Below, in pieces: positions 1 to 7,508 of a stretch of 11,248 bases of DNA. The stretch covers positions 1 to 11,248 of the forward strand of contig JAIFNK010000323.1 of assembly GCA_020047775.1 (NCBI GenBank), written 5' to 3'. The DNA is from Akkermansia sp. Its GTDB lineage: Bacteria > Verrucomicrobiota > Verrucomicrobiia > Verrucomicrobiales > Akkermansiaceae. Numbering within the stretch: position 1 is the first letter of the stretch; each line of letters begins with the position of its first letter. The translations under genes and the position numbers were made by a program. The notes below the pieces were generated by a model. It was given only the letters and a program-made list of their open reading frames with translations. It made no database searches and was not told where the DNA came from.

Positions 1-204
1 CCAGCGATCTACGAAAACCCCGGCCGCCAGGACCTCACCGCGGATGTGAATTTCACCGACCTCCAAAATTGGAGCCAGCCATGGGTCCGCGAACAGAAAC
101 TCACCGGCTTCGGCGAGTTTCTCCAAGGCTCGTCAGACTCCGGCGGCCTGGCGGATCCTCACGGCGCGGGCGGTGCCTTTCTCGTGCTGGATCAGAGGCG
201 TTGA
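1..204 (+). CDS. C-terminal fragment of a MidA/NDUFAF7-like SAM-dependent methyltransferase (5' end outside window)
   Basis: The frame is open from base 1 and ends in TGA at 202-204, giving 67 residues. The segment 'GRQDLTADVNFTDL' matches the 'DLTADVDF' motif that follows the catalytic domain of the MidA/NDUFAF7 family (COG1565). In mitochondria that family methylates an arginine of a complex I subunit; in bacteria its substrate is mostly unknown. The end, 'GGAFLVLDQRR', resembles the closing beta-strand of the family ('F-x-V-L-x-Q-x-R'). Only about 46 residues separate the motif from the C-terminus, shorter than in the human protein, so this copy may have a shortened C-terminal lobe. The N-terminal SAM-binding part lies before the window. 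It converges on the beta-helix gene, with about 120 bp between the two stop codons and no convincing terminator hairpin there. Family assignment is moderately sure; substrate unknown. Confidence 0.68.
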   Translation, partial: PAIYENPGRQDLTADVNFTDLQNWSQPWVREQKLTGFGEFLQGSSDSGGLADPHGAGGAFLVLDQRR

Positions 205-323
205 AGAAACTTCCGCGGAAAATCCCGGGATTCAGTTCCCGTCCCATCGGCGTGCACCCTCGCAGGAGAGGTAGGGGAAGAAGAGCCTCATGGATTGATG
301 GATGCGTGCTAACTGCCAGAAGA

Positions 324-1793
324 TTATTTCTCGAATGCCCCGACCATGGGTGGCTGGTTTGCTTGCAGAGGGTTTCCGAAAAAGTCGCGGCCGCCGTTGT
401 TCCTGATGAAGATTCCCCGCGGGAACGTTTTGGCATCCGCCGGACGAAGTGCGTGGAGCGAGTCAAGCCCCGGCGAGGGTTTGACGGAGCCGGCCAAGTT
501 CGGAGCCGGAGAAATCCCGGTCTTGGCAGGTAGCCCCTCGTGGCGGCCACAGAAGACGTTTTTTTCAAACACATTACCCACGCTGGGGCCGAAGTCATAG
601 CTCGCCCGCCCGCCCTCCTCCACGATGAAAAGATTGTTGGAAAAACGCGAATCCGCCGCCCTGCCCTTGTCCCACTGGGTGAAAAGCAGCATCGGCAGAT
701 CCTGGTGCGGGGCGAGCACGACCGTGTTGTTATAGACATGCGTCCGGGTCGCACCGCCGCCGAAGTGGAACACGCGTGCCGAGTTGATGCCGTCATGCAC
801 GCTGATGTTATAACGGATGACCGTATCCTCATTGACCGCCTTGCCGGGAGAGCAGATGAGCATGAAGCCGCCCTCGTTCTGAAAACTGTAGTTGTATTGA
901 AAGACGCTGCGACGGCACCAGTAGTCGGAATCATACCCCTGTCCGTCCTTGGTGCCAATGGTGCCGGAAACCTCGTTGAACTGGATGAGCGTGTCATCGC
1001 AGGCGAAGGGCCAGATTCCGGCGGCGGCCTCATCCTTGCCGCAGCGGGCACGGGCCTTCCTAACAACATTTCTTTCGATGATCCCGCCGTTGGTTCCCCA
1101 GAGCTTGATGCCATCGCCGCCGATGTCTTCGAGCGTGTTTCCCCGGATGACGACATTGACACTGCGGGCCTTGCCGGTTGCTTTCTGACAGATGCCGTTG
1201 CGATCCGTGCGCTCGACCCGGCATTGTTCGATGAGCAGGCCGTCGAAATGCGGATCGTTAGATCCTTTTACCTCGAAGAAGATCCCGCAGCCCTCGTGGG
1301 ATTTCCGCAGGTCGCCATTCACGTCATGGACAAACAGCCGCCGCAGATAGACGCGCTGCATTTTGCCGGCGTCAGCGAGGATTCTGACGCCGGTGCGCCA
1401 CGGTGCGGTCTTCGGACCGAGGTTGGTGACCTCGAGATCCGTCATTTCGACGAACGAGATGTTTTGCAGCAGAACGGTGTCCGGGTGTTTGCCCTCGCCG
1501 TCGATGCGGGGGAGCGGTCCGTCACCGTAGCGGCCGATGCGCACCCGGGAGGTGGAGTTTCCGCCGCCCTTGGGCTTGAGCTGGCCGGACCAGCGGCCGC
1601 CGGCTTTGAAGAGCAATTGGTCTCCGGGCTTCAGCACGGTGGCGTTGGCTTTTTCCAAACTGCGCCAGGCGTGGGCCGGGCTGAGACCGTCGGCCGAGTC
1701 AGAGCCGTTTTGCGGGTCCAAGTGATAGACATCCGCGCTTGCGGTGGCGAGACCAGCTGCGGCAACGAGCAGCAAGGTTGGTAAATTACTCAT
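324..1793 (-). CDS. Secreted right-handed parallel beta-helix repeat protein
   Basis: This is a 489-aa protein with stop TAA at 324-326. The chosen ATG at 1791-1793 directly precedes a signal peptide ('MSNLPTLLLVAAAGLATASA', cleavage near residue 20). The frame stays open upstream, but there it encodes remnants of the neighbouring pseudogene, so longer starts are rejected. The mature protein begins 'DVYHLDPQNGSDSADG', the usual opening of extracellular beta-helix proteins of the pectate-lyase/DUF1565 type. Repeated short strands follow ('VVIRGNTLEDIGGDGIKLWG', 'TLIQFNEVSG', 'TVIRYNISVHDG', 'THVYNNTVV', 'SRFSNNLFIV'), each a beta-helix rung with Asn ladders. It ends 'DFFGNPL...MVGAFEK', a typical C-terminal cap. 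Such proteins bind or cleave polysaccharides outside the cytoplasm; I cannot identify a catalytic triad or assign a lyase family. It appears intact, unlike its upstream neighbour. Probably transcribed from its own promoter in 1794-1957, where I see no strong -35/-10 pair. Confidence 0.86.
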   Translation of the reverse strand: MSNLPTLLLVAAAGLATASADVYHLDPQNGSDSADGLSPAHAWRSLEKANATVLKPGDQLLFKAGGRWSGQLKPKGGGNSTSRVRIGRYGDGPLPRIDGEGKHPDTVLLQNISFVEMTDLEVTNLGPKTAPWRTGVRILADAGKMQRVYLRRLFVHDVNGDLRKSHEGCGIFFEVKGSNDPHFDGLLIEQCRVERTDRNGICQKATGKARSVNVVIRGNTLEDIGGDGIKLWGTNGGIIERNVVRKARARCGKDEAAAGIWPFACDDTLIQFNEVSGTIGTKDGQGYDSDYWCRRSVFQYNYSFQNEGGFMLICSPGKAVNEDTVIRYNISVHDGINSARVFHFGGGATRTHVYNNTVVLAPHQDLPMLLFTQWDKGRAADSRFSNNLFIVEEGGRASYDFGPSVGNVFEKNVFCGRHEGLPAKTGISPAPNLAGSVKPSPGLDSLHALRPADAKTFPRGIFIRNNGGRDFFGNPLQANQPPMVGAFEK

Positions 1794-1957
1794 TCTGTGT
1801 GTCAGGCGTGGATGAAACGGGCGGAGGTCTGCGACGTGCGGCCGTGCATGATACGATACTTGAACCAGGTACAGCACTCTTTCGAGCGGTTTCGAAATCC
1901 TTGCGGCGGCGTCATTCCACATGGACGCCGTCATGCCGCGTCGCTCGTTGGCGCGGA

Positions 1958-3214
1958 TCAGCGCTCCTGGATGAAAAAGCGGTAGAACCGGTTGGCCCCG
2001 CCGGCGGGTCCGCTGAAGGTGGCCTCGCCAGCGGGCTGGGCGATGCCGTGGTTCGCGGGAATATCCCACAGCGACCAGTGCGTCAGGTTCGCCGAGCTTT
2101 CCACCTGCACCGAGCGGTTTTCGGGGACATTCAATTTGAGAAAGAGGCTTGGGTCGATGACGCTCAATCCGGGCGTGGGGGTATTCATAAATCGGGCTGA
2201 TCGGATTAAAGCCCGATGGTGGATTGCCCGATGGTCCCGCATGGAGACCCTCGCGATATCTCCATCCGTAATTGCCGCCCCGGGTGATTAGATTGATTTC
2301 CTCATCGAAGTCGTGCCCGACATCGGCCAGCCAGATTTCCCCCGTGACCTTGTCGATGGAGAACCGCCACGGGCTGCGCAGGCCCACGGCCCAGAACTCC
2401 GAGCGGACATAAGGCCGGTTTGCGGTGCTGATCGAACCGCCGTTGAACTTGCCATCCTAGCTGCCGCCGAGGCTGGTATGGACGAACGGGTTGTCGATCG
2501 GGATGCTGTAGCGGGCGAAGTAACGACCCGAGCCCTTGGGGATTTCATCACGGGGGATGGAGTTCGTGGTGCAGCCCGTGTAGGACGGATTCGGGTGGGC
2601 GTTCGGCTCGAGGTTGCCGGGTTTTTTATCCACATCGATGCGCAGCATGGCGCTGAAGAAATTCTGGTCGATGCGTTGGATATTTCCCAGGTCTTCATCA
2701 GTGTTAGCTTCGTCGCCGATGACCCAGTAAAGATAGCCATCCGGGCCGAAATGCAGATCGCTGCCATTATGGCCGTCGTGGCGATCCCGTTGCTCGATGA
2801 GGATGAGTTCCGAGCCGGGAGTTGCGACCGGCGCGGGCAGGCCGATCTGCGCGGGCGGCACCGTGAAACGCGAGACCCGTTGATACAAAACCGTGGGGTC
2901 TGATGCCTTGATGAGCATGTATGAAACGTAAAACGAACTGGGGATGGAACGCCATTCCCAGCAAGCCTGCCAACCCGGCGTCACCCGGCGGACTAACGAG
3001 GCAGACGGGATTTTCGAAGGTGAGACCCGGAAAGGCGGCGACGACCCGCACCGCGTTGACCGGAGGAGCGTCGGGCACGTTGAGCTGATCGTTAGAAATG
3101 CGCAGATTCCTCCGATGACCGTCGGGAAGGTCTGTGACAGAACGCCATTCGCCGCCAAGTCTCCCGCATTGAAGTTCACCATGTTGACGCCGTCAGTGAC
3201 CTGATCGGGCACTT
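1958..3214 (-). pseudogene. Decayed PQQ-dependent sugar (glucose/sorbosone-type) dehydrogenase
   Basis: The pieces of one secreted beta-propeller dehydrogenase are spread over all three minus-strand frames. From the 5' side: a stretch near 3120-3214 ('DGVNMVNFNAG...LSQTFPTV') resembling a choice-of-anchor/DUF642-like domain; then, in another frame (about 2935-3100), 'AAFPGLTFENPVCLVSPPGD' joined directly to 'GLLGMAFHPQF'; then the first frame again with 'HNGSDLHFGPDGYLYWVIGD', 'RIDVDKKPG', an in-frame TAG at 2457-2459, 'GLRSPWRFSIDKVTGEIW' and 'GGNYGWRYREG'; finally, after a shift near 2165-2190, 'ENRSVQVESSANLTHWSLWD...FYRFFIQER', a C-terminal module common in secreted verrucomicrobial proteins. 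The His of 'HNGSDLHFGPDG' and the Arg of 'GLRSPWRFS' match conserved positions of the glucose/sorbosone dehydrogenase family. Blocks normally found between 'SPPGD' and 'GLLG', and between 'IYEYP' and the C-terminal module, are missing. With at least three frame changes, a stop and two deletions it cannot be functional. A gene caller would predict a misleading 268-aa protein here starting inside the rpsA fragment. Confidence 0.85.
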
Positions 3215-3215
3215 C

Positions 3216-3302
3216 GTCTTCGGAGGCGGCGGCGAGGTTGAACGCTTGCTCGAGGCCGACCATCTCGGAGGATGGGCGGAGGCTCCCGAAGCTGGCGCTT
3301 TC
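3216..3302 (-). repeat. Stray copy of the rpsA 3' coding end (direct repeat, copy 1)
   Basis: These 87 bp match 7684-7773 in the same orientation, with one 3-bp difference (one fewer GCG-type codon in the Ala run) and one substitution (CTCCCG against CTCTCG, a Glu to Gly change). In the rpsA frame it would encode 'ESASFGSLRPSSEMVGLEQA' and onward to 'SED', equivalent to residues 547-576 of S1. Similarity stops sharply at both sides. It lies 11 bp after the stop of the nucleotidyltransferase gene and reads into the dehydrogenase pseudogene. The near identity indicates a recent duplication, not an independent S1 gene. Confidence 0.93.
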
Positions 3303-3313
3303 GACTATCGAAC

Positions 3314-3844
3314 TCAGGAGCCGAGTATGGATCGGTAGAAGTCCAGAAGCCGGAGCATCATCTCCACCGGAATCGGAAGGAGACTGATTCGCTCTCGAAC
3401 AATCTCTGGATTGAGTTGCCCAGACGAGTGAAGCTCTTGGATAAGCGCCAGGTCTTTGGGTCGACCGACGAGAAGTTTGACGGCGGCGAGGTCGTGAGGA
3501 TCCAATGCGTGGGCTGCTTCGGTTTCCGGAACCGGGACCAGCCGCTCACGCCAGCTTGTCGGCAGGGTATCGAGAATCGAATCCCGGAGAATGTCCGCAT
3601 GGTAGCCGTGGATGCGGAAATAAGCGCGGTTCTCACCCAACGCCTCATCGAGCATCACGGCGGTGAGTTCGTCAAAGGGATCCGGGCAAAGATCGGCATC
3701 GTAGGTGGATGCCAGCGGGCCTTGAGGGTCGCCAAGTTCTGGAAAAGAAGCCAGCAGCGAAGCGGAGCCGAGAACCAGCAGCGGAACCTCCTCGGCAAGC
3801 GCGTGGGCGGAACGGATGAGGTGTTGGAGGGCGGCCAGGTTCAT
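3314..3844 (-). CDS. DUF6036-like nucleotidyltransferase, second gene of a coupled pair
   Basis: This 176-aa protein has the layout of a minimal nucleotidyltransferase of the MNT/AbiEii/DUF6036 type. Residues 24-29 'VLGSAS' give the Gly-Ser motif, followed by 'STYDADLCP' with Asp49 and Asp51 as the D-x-D pair. 'YHADIL' with Asp84 is a candidate third metal-binding acid. Residues 115-131 'DPHDLAAVKLLVGRPKD' are the conserved helix with Lys123 and R-x-K-D seen in these families. Its ATG overlaps the stop of the upstream gene as ATGA (3841-3844), so translation is probably coupled. Proteins of this class transfer nucleotides to small molecules, tRNA or partner proteins, and many belong to toxin-antitoxin or abortive-infection systems; the substrate here is unknown. 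The gene appears intact, and its stop lies 11 bp from the rpsA-derived repeat. Fold class fairly sure, biological role inferred. Confidence 0.78.
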   Translation of the reverse strand: MNLAALQHLIRSAHALAEEVPLLVLGSASLLASFPELGDPQGPLASTYDADLCPDPFDELTAVMLDEALGENRAYFRIHGYHADILRDSILDTLPTSWRERLVPVPETEAAHALDPHDLAAVKLLVGRPKDLALIQELHSSGQLNPEIVRERISLLPIPVEMMLRLLDFYRSILGS

Positions 3845-4167
3845 TCCGGTGAATTGAGGCAGGGCAGGCCGGCGAATGGCGAGCAGGATTTAATTCGCTC
3901 GCTGTCGTGGTTCGGCGCAGCGAGGAAGGCGACGAGGTCTTGGAATCCTTCCGGCGAATTTTGCGCCGCATGGATCCGGTCACGCCACTCAAGCAACGGC
4001 GCAGGGTGGACCCGGCCGAGAGCCAGCCAGCGGTCGATGTTGTCGAGCGCGATGGAAAGGTCGGCGGGGTGCTCCACGATGTGCCCGGCAATACGCTTCC
4101 AGCGGAGTACGCGATCCTCGCGGCGGAAATGGTGGTCGTCGCTTGTTAAATTTGAGGCATTTCCCAT
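3841..4167 (-). CDS. Small conserved-looking helical protein, partner of the nucleotidyltransferase
   Basis: This is a 108-aa protein of unknown function. The frame allows a start at 4227, but that extension lies inside the 115-bp repeat, so the ATG at 4165-4167 ('MGNASNLTSDD') is preferred; no clear Shine-Dalgarno sequence helps the choice. The protein is charged, soluble and apparently all-helical, with 'EDRVLRWKRIAGHIVEHP', 'ALDNIDRWLALGRVHPAPL', 'EWRDRIHAAQNSPEGFQDLV' and a C-terminal 'SCSPFAGLP'. There is no signal peptide, membrane segment or DNA-binding motif that I can point to. Its TGA overlaps the ATG of the nucleotidyltransferase gene (ATGA), the arrangement of a co-produced pair such as antitoxin then toxin, though which partner would be which cannot be told from sequence. 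No promoter is obvious in 4168-4272. Coding status is likely because of the coupling and sensible composition. Confidence 0.7.
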   Translation of the reverse strand: MGNASNLTSDDHHFRREDRVLRWKRIAGHIVEHPADLSIALDNIDRWLALGRVHPAPLLEWRDRIHAAQNSPEGFQDLVAFLAAPNHDSERIKSCSPFAGLPCLNSPE

Positions 4168-4194
4168 GACTGAGTGTTTCGACTTCCGGGTGTA

Positions 4195-4309
4195 AGATGA
4201 CTCTGGTCCCGCTGTTTGGCCAGCCATTCGTAAGGCTTGGATTCGTGGCGGGCGGTGATCGCCGCGACCCGCAAAAAAGCCGGACGGGGCGAACCCGTCC
4301 GGCTTGTTG
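4195..4309. repeat. 115-bp direct repeat containing a terminator (copy A)
   Basis: It aligns end to end with 7509-7622 in the same orientation. The right part (from 'GGTGATCGCCGCGACCC' through the hairpin to 'TTGTTG', about 4254-4309) is identical except for one base. The left part is diverged but clearly related ('AGATGACTC', 'GTCCCG', 'TTGG-CAGCCATTCGT'). Copy B is the natural 3' flank of rpsA, whereas copy A has no rpsA beside it. The two copies bracket the ELWxxDGT gene. It may be a dispersed intergenic repeat of this genome or the scar of a local duplication. Confidence 0.88.
4273..4305 (-). terminator. Orphan copy of the rpsA rho-independent terminator
   Basis: A perfect 12-bp stem (AAGCCGGACGGG at 4277-4288 pairing with 4294-4305, 5-nt loop) is followed, on the minus strand, by six T (complement of AAAAAA at 4273-4278). 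It is base-for-base the same as the terminator after rpsA. No minus-strand gene ends just upstream of it, because the ELWxxDGT gene runs on the other strand. It could instead insulate the nucleotidyltransferase pair from minus-strand read-through. Confidence 0.8.
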
Positions 4310-4461
4310 GTAAAATCCCCCGGGGCGGCGGCCTCAGGCCGGCGGCGGGGGAGTGAGGGAAACTGGCCGAAGATTTGTGAGTCAATTGATCACATTGCCA
4401 AGCTTGCAATCTCGGTGGGGCATGATTGTGATGGTGGGAAACACAAAAGTTGTTTTTGACG

Positions 4462-6051
4462 ATGAATACCATGGGACGGTTATGGATAGAAACGGGATCG
4501 CTTTTCGTGGGCGGGTTGATTTCATGGCTGCCGTTTCCCGCCGGGGCGGCTCCACACTTGATTGCGGATGTGAATCAGAGGCAGGAGACGATCGGTGTGG
4601 ATCCTTCAGAGATGGTGTCTGTGGGCGGGCGGGTGTTTTTCACGGGTTATGATCGGGTCCACGGACGGGAACTCTGGGTGACGGACGGCACGGAAGCCGG
4701 GACGAGGATGATGAAGGATATACGGGTCGGCCAGCAGAGCTCCTGGCCCTCCAAGCTGCGGGTGGTAGGGACGCGGGTATTCTTTTTTGCCGACGACGGG
4801 GAGCATGGGCTCACACTCTGGAGCAGCGATGGGGAAAATTCCGTGATGGCAGGCGGCCCGAGCTTGGGTAGTTACGTTTACTTGGACGGGCCGCCGATTG
4901 CTGCCGGAGGGCTGCTTTATTTCGCCGTTTCGAATTCTCCAAATTACCCCCATGAACGGAGCCTGTGGCGGAGCAATGGCACGGCGGGCGGCACATGGCT
5001 GCTGAATCCAGCCGAACGAGATGGCCAATTTTTTTTCCAGCAGCCCTTCAGATACTCGAATTTTCTCACCGAAATGGATGGGGGTTTGTTCTTCGCAAAT
5101 TCGGGGCGTGAATTGTGGCGTTCTTTTGGGATGCGGGCGGAGACCGTGAAATTGGCAGACCTTGGGACCGGGACTCAAATCACTGCGATGGCTGGGGAAA
5201 ACGGTCGGTTATGGTTCACGCTCAGTCGTGGGGCTGCCAAGGAGCTGTGGTCGTGGTTCGGTGGCGTTGCCGCGATGGTCGCTACAATTCCAGACGGTGC
5301 GTTGGTCGGAGGCGAAATGACGGTCCGTGAAGGCCGGGTGTTTTTCGTCGCGAGCAGCCCGGAGGCGGGAGCCGAACTGTGGACCAGCGATGGAGTGGTG
5401 ACCCGGCGGATCAGCGACATCCGCACTGGAACGCAATCATCGTATCCGTGGGAGCTGACTTGGTGCGGGACCACGCTCTATTTTACGGCGGATGACGGAA
5501 TCACCGGTCGAGGCTTGTGGGCAAGTGACGGCGAACAAACATGGCCGGTGAAAACCTGGCCGGACGGGGCCGCTCCTTCAAAGCTCGTGACCAGTGCCGG
5601 GGTGTTGTTTTTCGCGCGGAATGTAGCAGGGTGGGTGCTGTGGCGGAGTGATGGCACCGAAACCGGAACTGTGCCCGTCAAGCAGATGACCACACCTCAA
5701 ACCACCAGCGGGGAGCAAGGCCTGATGGCGGCCGGAGGGACTCTCTTTTTCAAGGGAAATGACGGGCTGACAGGCGATGAGCTATGGTCAAGCGATGGCA
5801 CTCCGGACGGGACCGGAATGCTGCGGGATCTCAAGGGAACGATTGACGGGCTGGTAGGGATCAGCCCGGGGGGCGTGGCGGCATGGGGAAACGAGCTGGT
5901 CTTCTGCGGCGATGACGGCATTTCGGGTGAGGAACCCTGGCGGAGCAACGGAACTGCGGCGGGAACTCAAATCCTGATGGACGTCCATCCGGGTCCGTCG
6001 GATTCCACACCGGCACGATTCGCAGCGGCTGGTGGAAAGCTTTTTTTTTGA
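4462..6051 (+). CDS. Secreted ELWxxDGT-repeat protein, N-terminal part (interrupted by frameshift)
   Basis: Of three in-frame starts (TTG 4450, ATG 4462, ATG 4471) I take ATG 4462; none has a strong ribosome binding site. Residues 1-30 form a signal peptide ('ETGSLFVGGLISWLP' core, cleavage near 'PAGAA'). About ten repeats follow, each of the form 'GG-x-LFF-x-A-x-DG-x-x-G-x-ELW-x-SDGT-x-x-GT', for example 'HGRELWVTDGTEAGT', 'LWRSDGTETGT' and 'GDELWSSDGTPDGT'. This is the ELWxxDGT repeat family of secreted, probably beta-propeller proteins of unknown function. The frame ends at TGA 6049-6051 inside a motif ('GGKLFF') that should continue. In the alternative frame it goes on as 'EAYDGVHGRELW', so this and 6032-7477 were one gene of about 1000 residues. 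The break is in a run of nine T at 6041-6049; eight would restore the frame. Either a recent frameshift or a sequencing error. Confidence 0.82.
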   Translation: MNTMGRLWIETGSLFVGGLISWLPFPAGAAPHLIADVNQRQETIGVDPSEMVSVGGRVFFTGYDRVHGRELWVTDGTEAGTRMMKDIRVGQQSSWPSKLRVVGTRVFFFADDGEHGLTLWSSDGENSVMAGGPSLGSYVYLDGPPIAAGGLLYFAVSNSPNYPHERSLWRSNGTAGGTWLLNPAERDGQFFFQQPFRYSNFLTEMDGGLFFANSGRELWRSFGMRAETVKLADLGTGTQITAMAGENGRLWFTLSRGAAKELWSWFGGVAAMVATIPDGALVGGEMTVREGRVFFVASSPEAGAELWTSDGVVTRRISDIRTGTQSSYPWELTWCGTTLYFTADDGITGRGLWASDGEQTWPVKTWPDGAAPSKLVTSAGVLFFARNVAGWVLWRSDGTETGTVPVKQMTTPQTTSGEQGLMAAGGTLFFKGNDGLTGDELWSSDGTPDGTGMLRDLKGTIDGLVGISPGGVAAWGNELVFCGDDGISGEEPWRSNGTAAGTQILMDVHPGPSDSTPARFAAAGGKLFF

Positions 6052-7477
6052 AGCATACGACGGCGTGCATGGCAGGGAACTCTGGCGGGATAGCACAGGT
6101 GGAGCGACGATGGTCCGCGATTTCCAACCGGGCAGCGGTTCGTCATATTTGAGCGAGCTAACTGTATTCGGCGGACGAGTGGCGTTCACCGCGCAAGATG
6201 AAACAGAAACGGGGCTGTGGATCGCGGATGGCGATAGCGCGACGAAAATCAGGGGGGCCGCGAGTAATCAAATCACAATGTTGGGCGACGGGTTGCTTTT
6301 TGCCGCTGCGGATGTCGGGTACAATCAGGAAACCTGGTGGACGGATGGAGTGACGACCCGGTTGGTCAAGGATCTGATCCCCGGCCCTCAGGGATCGAGT
6401 CCATCGAATTTCACGAGGGTGGGAAATGAAGCCTATTTCGAATCCTCTGGTGTCGGAGGCTTCCGGCTGTGGCGGACGGACGGCACTGAGTCCGGGACCA
6501 CGTTGGTGAACAGCTGGCAGGGGCCGGGCGCCGTCTATCCGATGGCGGCGGCGGGGAACCGGTTGTTTTTCTTTGAAGATAAAGGCAGTTCCGGACTGCG
6601 GCTTTGGACGGTGCGGAGCGGGCAGGCGGAATTGGTCCGGCAGATCGGCACCAGCGGGCCGGATCATTCATTCCCATATCCGGCAGACCCCTATGTGGAG
6701 ACTTGCAACGGGCAGTTGTTTTTTGTGGCGAATGACGGGGTGCACGGAGCCGAGCTGTGGTGCAGCGACGGTACCTCGTCAGGCACGGTGATGGTAAAAG
6801 ACATCGGGCCGGGCTCGATGGGATCCGCGCCGGTCAATCTGAGGACGGTGGGTGACAAAGTGTTTTTCCAAGCCAATGACGGAGTCAGCGGTGAGGAATT
6901 GTGGAGTACGGATGGAACGACGACCGGCACCCAACTGGCAGCGGATCTTGTTCCCGGCCCTGGTGGCTCAGCACCAAGCGATTTAGTATTGGCGGAGAAC
7001 CGGTTGTTTTTCAGCGCAGTGACGCAAGAGACCGGGCGCGAACCCTACTTGCTGGATGTCAGCTCGCTCCTCGAAATCAATGCATGGACCGAAGCCGCCG
7101 GTCTCACCGGATTGGACGCGACGCTCCTGGCCGCTCCCCATGGTGATGGTGTAGTGAACCTACTTAAGTATGCCTTCGGCATCGACGGGGCATTTCCCTA
7201 TCAAGGCGTCGCCGGGGGCGAGCCGGGGCATTTGCCTCGCGTTTCCGTGATCACCGACAGCGGCGGAACGACGCTCCAAGTGGCATACGCCCGCCGAGCC
7301 GGAAGCTCGCTGGTTTATACGGCTAAGCGATCAACTACTCTTGGGGATGGGTCCTTTGTGCCAATGGCGGGAGAGGAAGAGATCACCACGGACATCGACG
7401 GATGGGAACGCGTCGTGCGGTCGGAGCAGGTCGATGACGAGAGATGCTTCGGCGTTGTCGAAGTGACGATGCCGTAG
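6032..7477 (+). CDS. ELWxxDGT-repeat protein, C-terminal part (downstream of the frameshift)
   Basis: This is the continuation of the gene starting at 4462. A GTG at 6032 could serve as a formal start, but the protein would then lack a signal peptide and begin in mid-repeat, so independent expression is unlikely. True continuation begins at GAA 6050 ('EAYDGVHGRELW'). About seven more repeats follow, including 'FRLWRTDGTESGT', 'GAELWCSDGTSSGT' and 'GEELWSTDGTTTGT'. After the last repeat ('TGREPYLLD') comes 'DGVVNLLKYAFGID' and a beta-rich tail ending in 'DDERCFGVVEVTMP', the C-terminal module style of many secreted verrucomicrobial proteins, possibly concerned with export or surface placement (inferred). 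It stops at TAG 7475-7477, 31 bp before repeat copy B. The absence of further lesions in 1.4 kb argues that the frameshift is very young, reversible or artefactual. Confidence 0.8.
   Translation: MESFFFEAYDGVHGRELWRDSTGGATMVRDFQPGSGSSYLSELTVFGGRVAFTAQDETETGLWIADGDSATKIRGAASNQITMLGDGLLFAAADVGYNQETWWTDGVTTRLVKDLIPGPQGSSPSNFTRVGNEAYFESSGVGGFRLWRTDGTESGTTLVNSWQGPGAVYPMAAAGNRLFFFEDKGSSGLRLWTVRSGQAELVRQIGTSGPDHSFPYPADPYVETCNGQLFFVANDGVHGAELWCSDGTSSGTVMVKDIGPGSMGSAPVNLRTVGDKVFFQANDGVSGEELWSTDGTTTGTQLAADLVPGPGGSAPSDLVLAENRLFFSAVTQETGREPYLLDVSSLLEINAWTEAAGLTGLDATLLAAPHGDGVVNLLKYAFGIDGAFPYQGVAGGEPGHLPRVSVITDSGGTTLQVAYARRAGSSLVYTAKRSTTLGDGSFVPMAGEEEITTDIDGWERVVRSEQVDDERCFGVVEVTMP
6041..6049 (+). other. 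Frameshift site: run of nine T splitting the ELWxxDGT gene
   Basis: The run follows 'GGTGGAAAGC'. With nine T the upstream frame reads K-L-F-F then TGA. With eight T it reads K-L-F-F-E-A-Y-D-G-V-H-G, which fits the repeat consensus seen elsewhere in the protein ('QLFFVANDGVHG'). Slippage in the run, biological or technical, explains the break. Confidence 0.9.
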
Positions 7478-7508
7478 GGTTCGACATCGAATATGGATGT
7501 CAGGGGCG

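Noticed and set aside
101..1162. 353-codon minus-strand frame overlapping the beta-helix gene
   Set aside because: It is a Ser/Arg-rich shadow in another frame of the same strand, with no domain and no sensible start.
540..1784. 414-codon plus-strand open frame opposite the beta-helix gene
   Set aside because: The minus strand encodes a signal peptide and a continuous beta-helix with a family-typical start and end; the plus frame has no recognisable domain.
1880..1897. Inverted repeat TTTCGA-N6-TCGAAA about 90 bp upstream of the beta-helix gene
   Set aside because: Short 6-bp arms, no second copy and no strong promoter beside it. Could be an operator but chance is as likely.
3272..4195. 307-codon plus-strand frame across the nucleotidyltransferase pair
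   Set aside because: It lies opposite two coupled minus-strand genes with recognisable motifs; its own protein has no family features.
4376..4394. TGTGA-N9-TCACA upstream of the ELWxxDGT gene, CRP-like
   Set aside because: CRP-type sites need a 6-bp spacer; the 9-bp spacing does not fit, and no CRP regulator is implied in the window.
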